A stretch of 64,000 bases of DNA from Cupidesulfovibrio sp000226255 (GCF_003402415.2 NZ_AP036014.1:1054001-1118000); one strand, 5' to 3'. Shown: positions 1 to 7,905, counted from the first letter of the stretch. Numbers and translations: made by a program. Notes: generated by a model from the letters alone, not told the origin.

Positions 1-168
1 AAGGGGCACGAGGGGCGCATGACGGTGGAATCGCGCTCCGGCGAGGGCAGCGTGTTCCGCATCGACCTTCCCGTGAGCGGCCGCCCCGTGTCGGGGGGGA
101 GACCGCCGCACGAAGGAATGGACGCGGACGGGAATCCCGCCTCCGGCGGGGACGGAGCCGCAGCCTGA
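1..168 (+). CDS. C-terminal fragment of a sensor histidine kinase
   Basis: The reading frame is open from the first base and stops at TGA 166-168, leaving 55 residues. The start of the fragment has the end of a HATPase_c fold: a GEGSVFRIDLP stretch, which matches the G3-box/last-strand pattern (GxGSxFxIxLP) of histidine kinases. A low-complexity Gly/Pro/Asp tail follows. The sensor and phosphoacceptor parts lie outside the window, so the signal cannot be inferred. A strong terminator follows 48 bases downstream, making this the last gene of its transcript. Confidence 0.75.
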   Translation, partial: KGHEGRMTVESRSGEGSVFRIDLPVSGRPVSGGRPPHEGMDADGNPASGGDGAAA

Positions 169-216
169 TCCGGCGTGCGCCGCCATTGCCCGCAGTCTTT
201 TTCGCCCATGACGCAC

Positions 217-244
217 AAGGCCCCCGGCTGACGCCGGGGGCCTT
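217..244 (+). terminator. Rho-independent terminator after the kinase fragment
   Basis: Perfect 12-bp stem (217-228 with 233-244) around a TGAC loop, with a short T run at its 3' edge. It closes the kinase transcript. Confidence 0.75.
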
Positions 245-410
245 TCCGCAGGGCCGTGCAGGGTGGCCCGCGGACAGGAGGATGCATCAAGGAACGGATG
301 CATCATGGGTGCTCCGGGGGCGACGCCGGGGTGCAGCCCACGTCGCCCGCCGAAGGGCGGCCGCTGTGCGCGGCCGCCGGAGCTGCCGTGCGCGTTTGGC
401 CAAAAGCCCG

Positions 411-1853
411 CTACATCTTCAATCCCAGGGCCTTGGCCACGCCCGCGCCGTAGGCCGGGTCGGCCTTGGCGCAATTGGCCACATGGCGGCGCTTGATGTC
501 TTCCGGCGCGTCGCCCATGGCCCGCGCGGTGTTCTGGAACAGGGCGTCCTGCTGCTGCGGGGTCATCAGGCGGAACAGGCGGCCCGGCTGATCGTAGTAG
601 TCGGCGTCGTCCTCGCGGAAGTTCCAGTGCGCCGCGTCGCCCTTGATGGCCAGCGGCGGCTCGGCGAAGTCGGGCTGTTCCTGCCATTCGCCGTAGCTGT
701 TGGGTTCGTAGGCCAGGGTGCTGCCGTGGTTGCCGTCAACCCGCATGGCTCCGTCGCGGTGGTAGCTGTGCACCGGGCAGCGCGCGGCGTTGACCGGGAT
801 CAGGTGGTGGTTCACGCCCAGCCGGTAGCGGTGCGCGTCGCCGTAGGAGAACAGGCGGCCCTGCAACATCTTGTCGGGCGAAAAGCCGATGCCCGGCACC
901 ACGTTGGCGGGGTTGAAAGCGGCCTGCTCCACCTCGGCGAAGTAGTTTTCGGGGTTGCGATGCAACTCCAGCACGCCCACCTCGATGAGCGGATAGTCCT
1001 TGTGGAACCACACCTTGGTCAGGTCGAAGGGGTGGTAGGGGCAGGTGTCCGCGTCCTTTTCGGGCATGACCTGCACGTACATGGTCCACTTGGGAAAGTC
1101 GCCGCGCTCGATGCTGTCGTACAGGTCGCGCTGGTGGCTTTCGCGGTCCTTGGCCACGAGGGCCTCGGCCTCGGCGTCGGTGAGGTTCTTGATGCCCTGC
1201 TGGGTGCGCAGGTGGAACTTCACCCAATAGCGCTCGTTCTTGGGGCTGATGAAGCTGAAGGTGTGACTGCCGAAGCCGTGCATGTGCCGGTAAGTGGCGG
1301 GAATGCCCCGGTCGCTCATGACCACGGTGACCTGATGCAGCGCCTCGGGCAGCGATGACCAGAAGTCCCAGTTGTTCTTGGCGCTGCGCATGTTGGTGCG
1401 CGGGTCGCGCTTCACGGCGTGGTTCAGGTCGGGGAATTTCAGGGGGTCGCGCAGGAAGAATACCGGGGTGTTGTTGCCCACCAGGTCCCAGTTGCCCTGT
1501 TCGGTGTAGAACTTGATGGCGAAGCCCCGGATGTCGCGTTCCGCGTCGGCCGCGCCGCGCTCGCCCGCCACGGTGGAAAAGCGCACGAACAGATCGGTCT
1601 TCTTGCCGATTTTCGAGAAGAGCTTCGCCTTGGTGTACTTGGTGATGTCATGGGTCACGGTGAGGGTGCCGTACGCGCCGGAACCCTTGGCGTGCATGCG
1701 CCGCTCGGGAATAACCTCGCGGTCGAAGTGGGCCAGTTTTTCCAGAAACCATACGTCCTGCAACAGCATGGGGCCGCGCGGCCCGGCGGTCATGGCGTTC
1801 TGGTTGTCGGGTACCGGAGCTCCTGCATTGGTGGTGAGCTTGTGCTTCGTCAT
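411..1853 (-). CDS. katA: Monofunctional haem catalase (clade 3 type)
   Basis: 480 residues, normal length for a small-subunit haem catalase that dismutates hydrogen peroxide in the cytoplasm. Visible active-site residues are distal His54 in RRMHAKGSGAYG, Asn127 in LVGNNTPVFF and the proximal haem-ligand Tyr337 in RLFSYGDAHRYR. The core FYTEQGNWDLVGNNTP segment is intact. The ATG at 1853 follows a full AGGAGG ribosome site (1858-1863) with ideal spacing. A promoter and an AT-rich dyad lie about 80 bases upstream, and a PerR-like gene is the next gene on the same strand. I infer peroxide-responsive control and a role in oxygen tolerance of an anaerobe. Confidence 0.97.
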   Translation of the reverse strand: MTKHKLTTNAGAPVPDNQNAMTAGPRGPMLLQDVWFLEKLAHFDREVIPERRMHAKGSGAYGTLTVTHDITKYTKAKLFSKIGKKTDLFVRFSTVAGERGAADAERDIRGFAIKFYTEQGNWDLVGNNTPVFFLRDPLKFPDLNHAVKRDPRTNMRSAKNNWDFWSSLPEALHQVTVVMSDRGIPATYRHMHGFGSHTFSFISPKNERYWVKFHLRTQQGIKNLTDAEAEALVAKDRESHQRDLYDSIERGDFPKWTMYVQVMPEKDADTCPYHPFDLTKVWFHKDYPLIEVGVLELHRNPENYFAEVEQAAFNPANVVPGIGFSPDKMLQGRLFSYGDAHRYRLGVNHHLIPVNAARCPVHSYHRDGAMRVDGNHGSTLAYEPNSYGEWQEQPDFAEPPLAIKGDAAHWNFREDDADYYDQPGRLFRLMTPQQQDALFQNTARAMGDAPEDIKRRHVANCAKADPAYGAGVAKALGLKM

Positions 1854-1930
1854 GGGTTCCTCCTGTTGGGGGCCTGTTGGAAGCCAGTCGGGTGAGACGG
1901 GCGTTATAGCAAGTGATAAAAATACTTTTG

Positions 1931-1942
1931 TAATAATTATTA
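1931..1942. promoter_or_regulatory. AT-rich dyad, probable PerR/Fur operator of the catalase gene
   Basis: Perfect palindrome TAATAATTATTA in otherwise GC-rich DNA. It overlaps the -10 region of the catalase promoter, and the neighbouring gene encodes a PerR-like Fur protein. Fur/PerR sites are AT-rich dyads of this kind. The assignment to PerR is inference. Confidence 0.6.
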
Positions 1943-1966
1943 TCCATACACGGAAAGAGCTGTCAA
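1939..1966 (-). promoter_or_regulatory. Sigma-70 type promoter of the catalase gene
   Basis: On the minus strand: -35 TTGACA (1961-1966), 16-base spacer, -10 GATAAT (1939-1944). The -10 box overlaps the palindromic dyad at 1931-1942, so a bound repressor would block polymerase. Predicted leader is about 80 nt. Confidence 0.65.
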
Positions 1967-1976
1967 CGAAAATGAA

Positions 1977-1999
1977 CAGGCCCGGCGGGGCCGGGCCTG
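1977..1999 (-). terminator. Terminator of the perR transcript
   Basis: 10-bp perfect stem (1977-1986 with 1990-1999) and 3-base loop. Read on the minus strand it is followed by TTCATTTTC, so it ends the perR message before the catalase promoter. Confidence 0.65.
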
Positions 2000-2057
2000 A
2001 TGTTTTGCGGTATCTTTCCGAAAATATTGTTTTTTACATTTGTTCTGCGGGCGGGGG

Positions 2058-2567
2058 TCAGCCTGGATGAGGCTCCGTGCCGCGGGCAGGGGTGGGACAC
2101 GTGTTGGCCTGGGGCGCGGGTTGGGCCTTTTGGGCCGCATCCCGGCAGGAAGGGCACAGCCCGAACATGTCGAATCGATGCGTGTCCACTGCAAACCCGG
2201 TTTCGGCGGCCATGCGCGCCACAAGTTCGTCCAGCCCTTGCAGGGCATAATCCGCGATGGCCCCGCAACGGGTGCAGATAAGGTGGGGGTGCGGTTCCGG
2301 GTGTCTGCCGTCGTAACGGCTGCCCAGTTCGCCAAAGCCCAGTTCCAGCACCTCGCCGTCTTCCTTCAGCAGGGCGATGGTCTTGTACACTGTGGCCAGG
2401 CTGGTGGTGGGAAAGTCCGGCAGGATGACCTGGTGCAACTGTTCCACCGTGGGGTGGCCGTCGTGCTCCACCAGGGCGCGGATGATGGCCACCCGCTGGG
2501 GGGTAAGCCGGTGGCCATTGTCGCGCAGGCGTTCCAGCAGGGTGGCGAGGCGGGTGCGGGTGTCCAT
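2058..2567 (-). CDS. perR: Fur-family peroxide regulator (PerR-like)
   Basis: 169 residues from the ATG at 2567. An upstream in-frame ATG (2696) would lie inside the promoter and is rejected. The N-terminal winged helix contains RLTPQRVAIIRALVEHDGHPT, typical of Fur/PerR recognition helices. A His-rich metal-site segment (HPEPHPHLICTRCG) follows, with two CxxC pairs (ICTRC and GLCPSC) that form the structural zinc site. The C-terminal tail is Pro/Ala-rich. It sits next to catalase, whose promoter carries an AT-rich dyad, hence PerR rather than Fur or Zur. That assignment rests on context; the metal specificity cannot be read from sequence alone. Confidence 0.85.
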   Translation of the reverse strand: MDTRTRLATLLERLRDNGHRLTPQRVAIIRALVEHDGHPTVEQLHQVILPDFPTTSLATVYKTIALLKEDGEVLELGFGELGSRYDGRHPEPHPHLICTRCGAIADYALQGLDELVARMAAETGFAVDTHRFDMFGLCPSCRDAAQKAQPAPQANTCPTPARGTEPHPG

Positions 2568-2667
2568 GGGGCTCCGGGGCCGGGCCGGGTTCTGGCGGCT
2601 GTGGTCGCGGGGGGCGTGCGGCCGTGAGTGGTGGATGCGAAACGAGAAAGCGCTTGTTTCCGGATAA

Positions 2668-2696
2668 AAAATATTGCGCGGGCAGGTGGCTGTCAA
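2668..2696 (-). promoter_or_regulatory. Sigma-70 type promoter of perR
   Basis: On the minus strand: -35 TTGACA (2691-2696), 17-base spacer, -10 TATTTT (2668-2673), inside a local AT-rich patch. About 100 bases upstream of the chosen perR start. Confidence 0.55.
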
Positions 2697-2717
2697 CGCG
2701 GGGCCCGGGCCGCCCCG

Positions 2718-3836
2718 CTACTGGCCGCCGTGTCCGTCAACCCGCGCGGTTGCGCTCTTGCTGGCGGATGGCGCGTCGCCCTGGCTCAATTGGCCCGACT
2801 GGCCCGACTGGCCCGACTGGCCCGACTGGCCCGATTGGCCCGGCCGGTCCGGCTGGCTTGGCTGGCGCGGCGTGCCGGGCACCCAGCCCAGCGGCAGGGC
2901 GGCCTTTTCCTCCTCGCCAGCGCCGCGCGTCTTCAGCACCGAGATCAGCATGGATCCGGCGATGATGCCGAAGGTGACCAGCAGCGCCGCCCCGGTGGAG
3001 ATGATCTTGGCGTCGAAGGCGGCGTTGACGATCATCTTGCCGCCGATGAACACCAGCACCAGCGACAGGCCGTACTTCAGGTACCGGAAGCGGTGGATGA
3101 CGCCCGCCAGCGCGAAGTACAGCGCCCGCAGCCCCAGGATGGCGAACACGTTCGAGGTGTAGACGATGAACGGGTCGGTGGACACGGCGAAGATGGCGGG
3201 TATGGAGTCCAGCGCGAAGACCAGGTCGGAGAATTCGATGATCACCAGCACCACCAGCAGCGGGGTGGCGTGCAGCAGGCCATTCTTGCGCACCACGAAG
3301 TGCCCGCCCTCGTAACCTTCGGTCAGCCGGAGGTGGCGGCGGAACAGCCGCACCACCCGGTTGCCGGAAAGGTCCGGCTCGCTGTCGGCGGCCAGCAGCA
3401 TCTTGATGCCGGTGACCACCAGAAAGCCGCCGAACACGTAGATCACCCAGTGGAAGGCCGCAAGGATGGCCGCCCCGGCCAGGATCAGCCCGGCGCGCAT
3501 GGCCAGCGCGCCCAGGATGCCCCAGAACAGCACCCTGTACTGCAACGCGGCGGGCACGGCGAAATGGGTGAACACCAGCACGAAGACGAAGATGTTGTCG
3601 ACGCTGAGGCTCTTTTCGATGAGGTAGCCGGTAAGGAATTCCAGCCCCTTCTGCTCGCCCATGAAGACGAACACGCCGCCCCCGAAGGCCAGCGCCAGCA
3701 CGAAGTAGGCAAGGCTCATCCACAGCGCGCCGGACAGGGACATCTCCTTGTCCTTGCGGTGCAGCACGCCAAGGTCGAAGGCCAGCAGCACGAGCACGAA
3801 AAGGTTGAAGCCGCCCCAGAGCATGTAACCGGACAT
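2718..3836 (-). CDS. TerC-family integral membrane protein
   Basis: 372 residues from the ATG at 3836, which has an AGGGAGA ribosome site; an in-frame ATG 13 codons upstream lacks one. Several hydrophobic helices run through the first 300 residues. The TerC/Alx hallmarks are present: IEKSLSVDNIFVF near the N-terminus and IEFSDLVFALDSIPA in the middle, with acidic residues inside membrane helices. The family is linked to tellurium resistance, pH response and metal (Mn) export; the substrate here is not known. The cytoplasmic tail carries an in-frame Gly-Gln-Ser repeat encoded by a 9-bp tandem repeat. Confidence 0.9.
   Translation of the reverse strand: MSGYMLWGGFNLFVLVLLAFDLGVLHRKDKEMSLSGALWMSLAYFVLALAFGGGVFVFMGEQKGLEFLTGYLIEKSLSVDNIFVFVLVFTHFAVPAALQYRVLFWGILGALAMRAGLILAGAAILAAFHWVIYVFGGFLVVTGIKMLLAADSEPDLSGNRVVRLFRRHLRLTEGYEGGHFVVRKNGLLHATPLLVVLVIIEFSDLVFALDSIPAIFAVSTDPFIVYTSNVFAILGLRALYFALAGVIHRFRYLKYGLSLVLVFIGGKMIVNAAFDAKIISTGAALLVTFGIIAGSMLISVLKTRGAGEEEKAALPLGWVPGTPRQPSQPDRPGQSGQSGQSGQSGQSGQLSQGDAPSASKSATARVDGHGGQ
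2791..2853. repeat. 9-bp tandem repeat in the 3' end of the TerC-family gene
   Basis: Unit TGGCCCGAC: four exact copies (2791-2826), then degenerate copies to about 2853. On the coding strand this gives a GQS repeat in the C-terminal tail. The unit length is a multiple of three, so copy-number changes keep the frame and only change tail length. Confidence 0.85.
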
Positions 3837-4174
3837 GGACGTTCTCCCTGGCGATGGGTGTGGTGCGAAAGGCACGCCGAGGGCGCGCTTTTCCGATTCG
3901 CGCCAATCTAGCAGGTGGGCGGCGCGGAAGCAACGCGGCAGGGCACGTGGCGAGAAGGCCTGCGGGTGCGGCGGCCTGCGCCGTGATGAATCGCGCCGCG
4001 AGAGTGGCCGCTTTGTTGCGCAATGTTTTGCACCATGCGGAGAAACCGGGCATTTTGTCTTGCGCGACGCCCCATCCCGGACTATAGCGCTTGCAACGGG
4101 GACCGCATTGCGCAGGCAGGCGCTTCGTGCTCCAGCCGCGCCACCTTCAACCGTCGCAGAAGGATGTCCGTTCG
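3837..4174. other. Intergenic region between the TerC-family gene and a small ORF
   Basis: No convincing gene. It contains the ribosome site of the TerC-family gene at its left edge and a GCAA-N4-TTGC dyad (4021-4031 region) that recurs elsewhere in the window. No clear promoter was found. Confidence 0.5.
4020..4032 (+). promoter_or_regulatory. GCAA-N4-TTGC dyad, candidate operator
   Basis: GCAATGTTTTGCA. The same pattern occurs at 37479-37491, 39676-39688 and, with one change, 39782-39794, around a sigma-54 activator gene. Here it lies between the divergent TerC-family gene and a small secreted-protein ORF. Confidence 0.35.
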
Positions 4175-4315
4175 ATGAGGTACTTGTTGCTGGCCATCAT
4201 CATTCTCACATCGGCCCTGTTCACGTTCGTCCATGCGCAGAACGAGGTCGCCCGCGGCGCGGCCGCCGAAACGTCCGCCGTCGCGCCCGCATCCGCACCC
4301 GCACAGGACCGCTGA
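4175..4315 (+). CDS. Small secreted or membrane protein, unknown function
   Basis: 46 residues from the ATG at 4175, preceded by an AGAAGGA ribosome site. The N-terminus is a clear signal-peptide or membrane-anchor pattern: Met-Arg, a hydrophobic run LLLAIIILTSALF, then a VHAQ segment that could be a signal peptidase site. The rest is a short Ala/Thr/Pro tail ending in QDR. A hairpin follows within 30 bases. No family recognised. Its reality rests on ribosome site, signal sequence and terminator. Confidence 0.5.
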   Translation: MRYLLLAIIILTSALFTFVHAQNEVARGAAAETSAVAPASAPAQDR

Positions 4316-4342
4316 ATCTGCCGACATGCATCGTCGGTCGTG

Positions 4343-4375
4343 CGCGCCGATTGGCCCCTGGGGCTGATCGGCGCG
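4343..4375 (+). terminator. Terminator after the small secreted-protein ORF
   Basis: Outer 9-bp stem (4343-4351 with 4367-4375) plus an inner GCCCC/GGGGC pairing, followed by TTCCGTTTTCC. Confidence 0.55.
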
Positions 4376-4566
4376 TTCCGTTTTCCGGGGCGGCATGCGA
4401 AGGACGCCCGGTCATGGGCGAGGCGGAGCGGCGTTGCCGCTGGCGGGCAGGCTGGGCGCGCACCGTGCACGCCGTTTGAACTTTCTTGCGAACGCAAGAT
4501 AATTCATGCTGTTGTGTGGTGTGGTGCAGCCTCGCGCAACGCCGGGAAAAAACATCCTTTCAGGGC

Positions 4567-4594
4567 TTGCATTGTCCGTGGGATGATGTATTGT
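4567..4594 (+). promoter_or_regulatory. Sigma-70 like promoter with no clear gene downstream
   Basis: -35 TTGCAT (4567-4572), 16-base spacer, -10 TATTGT (4589-4594) preceded by TG. The next strong element is a terminator about 210 bases on. Confidence 0.35.
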
Positions 4595-4801
4595 ACAGAC
4601 GTTGCGTCCGAAATATTTTATCGTGAAGCATGCATGTTTCGCGAAATCCAGATGAACAAGGAAGCTCCCATGCGTTTCATTTCCGTTCCGTCCACCGCCA
4701 CCGCATTCATCGGTTCCGACCGGTGCTTTGCCCGTGGGGAACGCTTCTCCGGGACGGGGAGGGGCGCATAGCGGCAGCATCCGCACGCACACGCTGCACG
4801 C

Positions 4802-4836
4802 GGCCCCGTCCACCACTCTGGTAGGCGGGGCCTTTT
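4802..4836 (+). terminator. Rho-independent terminator upstream of the DksA/TraR-like gene
   Basis: GGCCCCG (4802-4808) pairs with CGGGGCC (4826-4832), extended inward by CCACC/GGT-GG with a bulge; TTTT follows. It isolates the downstream gene from the transcript starting near 4600. Confidence 0.65.
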
Positions 4837-4923
4837 CATTTCACCCCATATGGCATCCGGCGCATGGCCGTCCGGCCCGCGTTGCTCGCGGGCATGACAG
4901 GGCCGCGCCGAAGGAGGACCAAG

Positions 4924-5283
4924 ATGCGCGAAGAAACCATCGCCGTGGTACGGCGCAGACTGAAGCAGGAAATCCGCGACCTGCGCGAGGCCCTGGACCG
5001 TTGGCGCGGCCTGCAGGGCGTGGAGGACGCGGGCGACCCCGAACAGCTGCCCGACGTGGAAGGCATGACCTACCGTTCGTGGAAGCAGCGCACAGAGGCG
5101 CGCCTGCAGGTGCTGCGCGCCACGCTGGAGAGGCTGGACGACGAGGACTTCGGCTACTGCGACGACTGCGGCAACGAGATTCCCGCCGCGCGGCTGCTGG
5201 CCGTGCCCACCACCACCTGCTGCGTGCACTGCATGTCCGCGCGCGAAGAGCGCGGCGTGCAGGCCCGGCCCATGGTGTTCTAG
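4924..5283 (+). CDS. DksA/TraR-family zinc-finger protein
   Basis: 119 residues from the ATG at 4924, behind a GGAGGACCAAG ribosome site. An N-terminal coiled-coil (residues 1-75, rich in Arg/Glu/Leu heptads) is followed by a four-Cys zinc finger: C79xxC82 in YCDDCG and a second pair around C100/C103 in CCVHC. The family binds in the RNA polymerase secondary channel and modulates initiation, often with ppGpp. At 119 residues it is shorter than E. coli DksA and longer than TraR. It is monocistronic with its own terminator. Whether it acts as DksA is inference. Confidence 0.85.
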   Translation: MREETIAVVRRRLKQEIRDLREALDRWRGLQGVEDAGDPEQLPDVEGMTYRSWKQRTEARLQVLRATLERLDDEDFGYCDDCGNEIPAARLLAVPTTTCCVHCMSAREERGVQARPMVF

Positions 5284-5287
5284 CAGG

Positions 5288-5313
5288 GGGCTCCGCATTG
5301 GCGGAGCCCTTTT
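5288..5313 (+). terminator. Terminator of the DksA/TraR-like gene
   Basis: 9-bp perfect stem (5288-5296 with 5301-5309), ATTG loop, TTTT tail, starting 5 bases after the stop codon. Confidence 0.85.
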
Positions 5314-5551
5314 GCGTGCGTGGTCGCCCGTTTTCGCGGGGGGACGTCGCACCCTTCATCCCCCGCGCTCGTCATCCCCGCGCATGCGCGCCGTTGCCTG
5401 TCCTCCGCCCGCCTTCCGGGCCATTTTCCTGCCTCCCCCGCCCGCCTGTTCCCCTTGAACTGCCGTTGCCTCGCCGCCCCGGCCCCTGTTACAGCATGGG
5501 CACGGCCCTTCGCGCGCTCAACGGTCCCGGCCGCGTCTGCAGCATCTGCCT

Positions 5552-5583
5552 GCATCTGGCCGCATTTGGCCGCATTTGGCCGC
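5552..5583. repeat. 10-bp tandem repeat (GCATTTGGCC, three copies)
   Basis: Three consecutive copies, the first with one change, about 40 bases upstream of the next start codon. Function unknown. Confidence 0.7.
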
Positions 5584-5620
5584 CACCCCCGCCGGTTCTC
5601 TTCCCCCTTCAGGAGGCCCC

Positions 5621-7183
5621 ATGCTCGACGCCATCATGTTTCTGTCCGGGGCCATGGTCATGGTGCTCGAAATGGTGGGGGCGCGTCTCCTGGCCCCGCA
5701 CCTGGGCACCTCGGTCATCGTCTGGACCAGCCTCATCGGCGTGGTGTTGGCCAGCTTGAGCGTGGGCTACTGGCTGGGCGGACGCCTGGCCGACCGCACC
5801 CTGTCGCGCCGCACCCTGTCACGCATCCTGGCCGGGGCCGCGCTTTCGGTGCTGGCCGTGGCCCTGGCGCACGGCCGCGTGGTGGGCTGGGTGGCCGGGG
5901 GGCTGGATTCGCTGTACGTGGCCGCCGTGGTGGCCGCCGTGGTGCTGTTCGCCGTGCCGGGCGTGCTGTGCGGCATGGTTTCGCCCTACGTGGTGCGGCT
6001 GGCCCTGTCGGACATGGACACATCGGGCGCGGTGGTGGGGCGGCTGTATGCCGTGTCCACCACGGGCAGTATCCTGGGCACGTTTCTGGGCGGCATGGTG
6101 CTGGTTTCGTGGTTCGGCAGCACGCTGATCCTGCACGGGGTCGCGGCCTGCCTGCTGGGGGCGTCGCTGCTGGCGCACCCGCGCGCGCCGCTGGCCCGGC
6201 TGGCCATGCTGGCGGCGGTGGGCGGGCTGGCCTGGGCGTCGCACGCCTACGCGGCCTTTTCCGAGCGGTACTACGGCGTGCGGGTTACCGAAACGCCGTA
6301 CAACCACATCCGCGTCTACGACGCCACGCAGGCCGGGCGGCCCATGCGCCTGCTGGCCACGGACCCCGGCCGCTACCAGTCCGCCGCCTACCCGGACGAC
6401 ATGGCTGAGCTGGCCCTGCCGTACACCCGCTTCTACGCCCTTGGCCCGGCGCTGGTCCCGCAGGCGCGCCGGGTGCTCATGCTGGGCGGCGGCGGGTATT
6501 CCGTGCCCAAGTGGCTGCTGTCGGGCCGGGCCGGGCTGGACGCCGATGCGTTGCGGGTGGACGTGGTGGAACTGGACCCCGGCATGACCGGGGTGGCCCG
6601 CCGCCACTTCGGCCTGGCCGACGACGCCCGGCTGCGCATCTTTCACGAGGACGCGCGGGCCTTCCTGAACCGGCGGGCGGCGCGGCTGGCCGGGGGCGAA
6701 GGCGGCGCGGGCGGTATGAGCGGGCCGAATGGGCCGAACCGCTACGACCTTATCTTCACCGACATCTTCAATTCGTACTATTCCGTGCCCTTCCACGTGG
6801 GCACGGTGGAGGCGGCCCGCCACATGCGCGCGCTGCTGGCCGACGACGGCGCGGTGGTCATGAACATCATCTCCGCCGCTGGCGGCGAGGACGGGCGGCT
6901 GTTCCGGGCCATTCGCGCGGCGTTCGCCGCGTCGTTCGCGGACGTGCGGGTGTATGCCGTGGCCACGGCGGATTCGGCGGACTACGTGCAGAACCTGATG
7001 CTGGTCGCGCGGCCGGTGGCCGGGCTGCCGGAGGCTCCCGCCGCGTCCCTGCCGCCCGAGGTGCGCGAGATGCAGGCCCGCCGCCTGAATCTGCCGGATG
7101 TGCCCCGCGACGGCGTGCCGCCCCTCACCGACGAATACGCCCCGGTGGAGCGGTATGCGCTGGGGTTGGTGCGCTGGCGGTAA
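5621..7183 (+). CDS. Membrane-fused spermidine synthase-like methyltransferase-fold protein
   Basis: 520 residues from ATG 5621 with an AGGAGG site. The N-terminal 200 residues form several membrane helices (MFLSGAMVMVLEMVGARLLAPHLGTS is typical of the fused MFS/spermidine synthase family). The C-terminal half has a Rossmann nucleotide-binding fold: MLGGGGYSVPKW as motif I, VVELDPGM as the acidic end of strand 2, and YDLIFTDIFNSYY near the active site. A Gly/Pro-rich insert interrupts it around MSGPNGPN. The family is usually annotated as polyamine aminopropyltransferase but specificity is rarely shown. No polyamine genes adjoin it, so the substrate is open. Confidence 0.8.
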   Translation: MLDAIMFLSGAMVMVLEMVGARLLAPHLGTSVIVWTSLIGVVLASLSVGYWLGGRLADRTLSRRTLSRILAGAALSVLAVALAHGRVVGWVAGGLDSLYVAAVVAAVVLFAVPGVLCGMVSPYVVRLALSDMDTSGAVVGRLYAVSTTGSILGTFLGGMVLVSWFGSTLILHGVAACLLGASLLAHPRAPLARLAMLAAVGGLAWASHAYAAFSERYYGVRVTETPYNHIRVYDATQAGRPMRLLATDPGRYQSAAYPDDMAELALPYTRFYALGPALVPQARRVLMLGGGGYSVPKWLLSGRAGLDADALRVDVVELDPGMTGVARRHFGLADDARLRIFHEDARAFLNRRAARLAGGEGGAGGMSGPNGPNRYDLIFTDIFNSYYSVPFHVGTVEAARHMRALLADDGAVVMNIISAAGGEDGRLFRAIRAAFAASFADVRVYAVATADSADYVQNLMLVARPVAGLPEAPAASLPPEVREMQARRLNLPDVPRDGVPPLTDEYAPVERYALGLVRWR

Positions 7184-7293
7184 TCCCTCCGTATTTCCTC
7201 CTCGGCATCCCCGGCCTTGCATCATCCGCGCGATGCGTTATCCTGAAGGCTGGTTGCGTTCGCCCGACCTCACGAAGCCTAAGGAGCATCGAC

Positions 7294-7836
7294 ATGCATC
7301 CCCGCACCCGTATCGCCCGCCCCCGCGCCGTGGCCATTGCCGCCACCCGCGACGACACCGCTCTTTCGTTGGCCCTGCTGGCCCCCATCCTCCTGCTTGT
7401 GCTGCTGGGCATGCTGGCGTTGGCCGCGCCCGCGCGCGCCGACGACAGCGAAATAGGCTGCGTGACCACGGAATGGAAGCTGCTGGGCGCCAACCACCAG
7501 GTGTGCGTCTTCGCCTTTCAGGACCCGCGCATCCCCGGCGTGTCGTGCTTCATCAGCCAGGCCAAGACCGGCGGCATCAGCGGCAGCCTGGGCCTGGCCG
7601 AGGACCCGTCCAACTTCTCCGTTTCGTGCAGCCAGACCGGCCCCATCACCATTCCCGACAAGTTGCCCGCCAAGGAAAACGTGTTCAAGGAATCGACCTC
7701 GGTGTTCTTCAAGGCCACCCGCGTCACCCGGCTGTGGGACAAGCAGCGCAACACCCTGGTCTACCTGGCGGTAAGCCGCAAGATCATCGACGGATCGCCC
7801 TACAATTCGGTGTCCACCGTGCCCGTGCGCCCGTAG
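7294..7836 (+). CDS. creA: CreA-family periplasmic protein
   Basis: 180 residues from ATG 7294 with a TAAGGAG site. A long N-terminal signal segment (LLAPILLLVLLGMLALAAPARA) is followed by the CreA core: IGCVTTEWKLLGANHQVCVFAFQDP, then SQAKTGGISGSLGLAEDPSNFSVSC, then QTGPI and a C-terminal DGSPYNSVSTVPV. This matches the conserved layout of E. coli CreA. The biochemical function of the family is not established despite the name catabolite regulation protein A. It has its own terminator. Confidence 0.88.
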   Translation: MHPRTRIARPRAVAIAATRDDTALSLALLAPILLLVLLGMLALAAPARADDSEIGCVTTEWKLLGANHQVCVFAFQDPRIPGVSCFISQAKTGGISGSLGLAEDPSNFSVSCSQTGPITIPDKLPAKENVFKESTSVFFKATRVTRLWDKQRNTLVYLAVSRKIIDGSPYNSVSTVPVRP

Positions 7837-7876
7837 CGCCCTTTTTGCCGTCGTCAGGCCCTCGCGCAAATCGGAA

Positions 7877-7905
7877 AGCCCGCCATGAGAGTGGCGGGCT
7901 CTTTT
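7877..7905 (+). terminator. Terminator of creA
   Basis: 9-bp perfect stem (7877-7885 with 7892-7900), loop TGAGAG, then CTTTT. Confidence 0.85.

Larger units (their letters stand above)
4316..4923. other. Long intergenic region, possible short untranslated RNA
   Basis: No ORF with good support. A weak 33-codon ORF with an AAGGA site starts at 4671 but has no family features. A promoter-like pair at 4567-4594 and a strong terminator at 4802-4836 bracket about 235 bases that could form a small RNA or a leader-peptide message. Confidence 0.35.
5284..5620. other. Intergenic region before the spermidine synthase-like gene
   Basis: Apart from the terminator at its left edge it is C-rich with no recognisable gene. 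It holds a 10-bp tandem repeat at 5552-5583 and the AGGAGG ribosome site (5611-5616) of the next gene. Confidence 0.5.

Noticed and set aside
4630..4771. Short ORF near 4630-4771 as a gene
   Set aside because: Weak ribosome sites and no protein features; a terminator follows at 4802. Kept only as part of a possible RNA.
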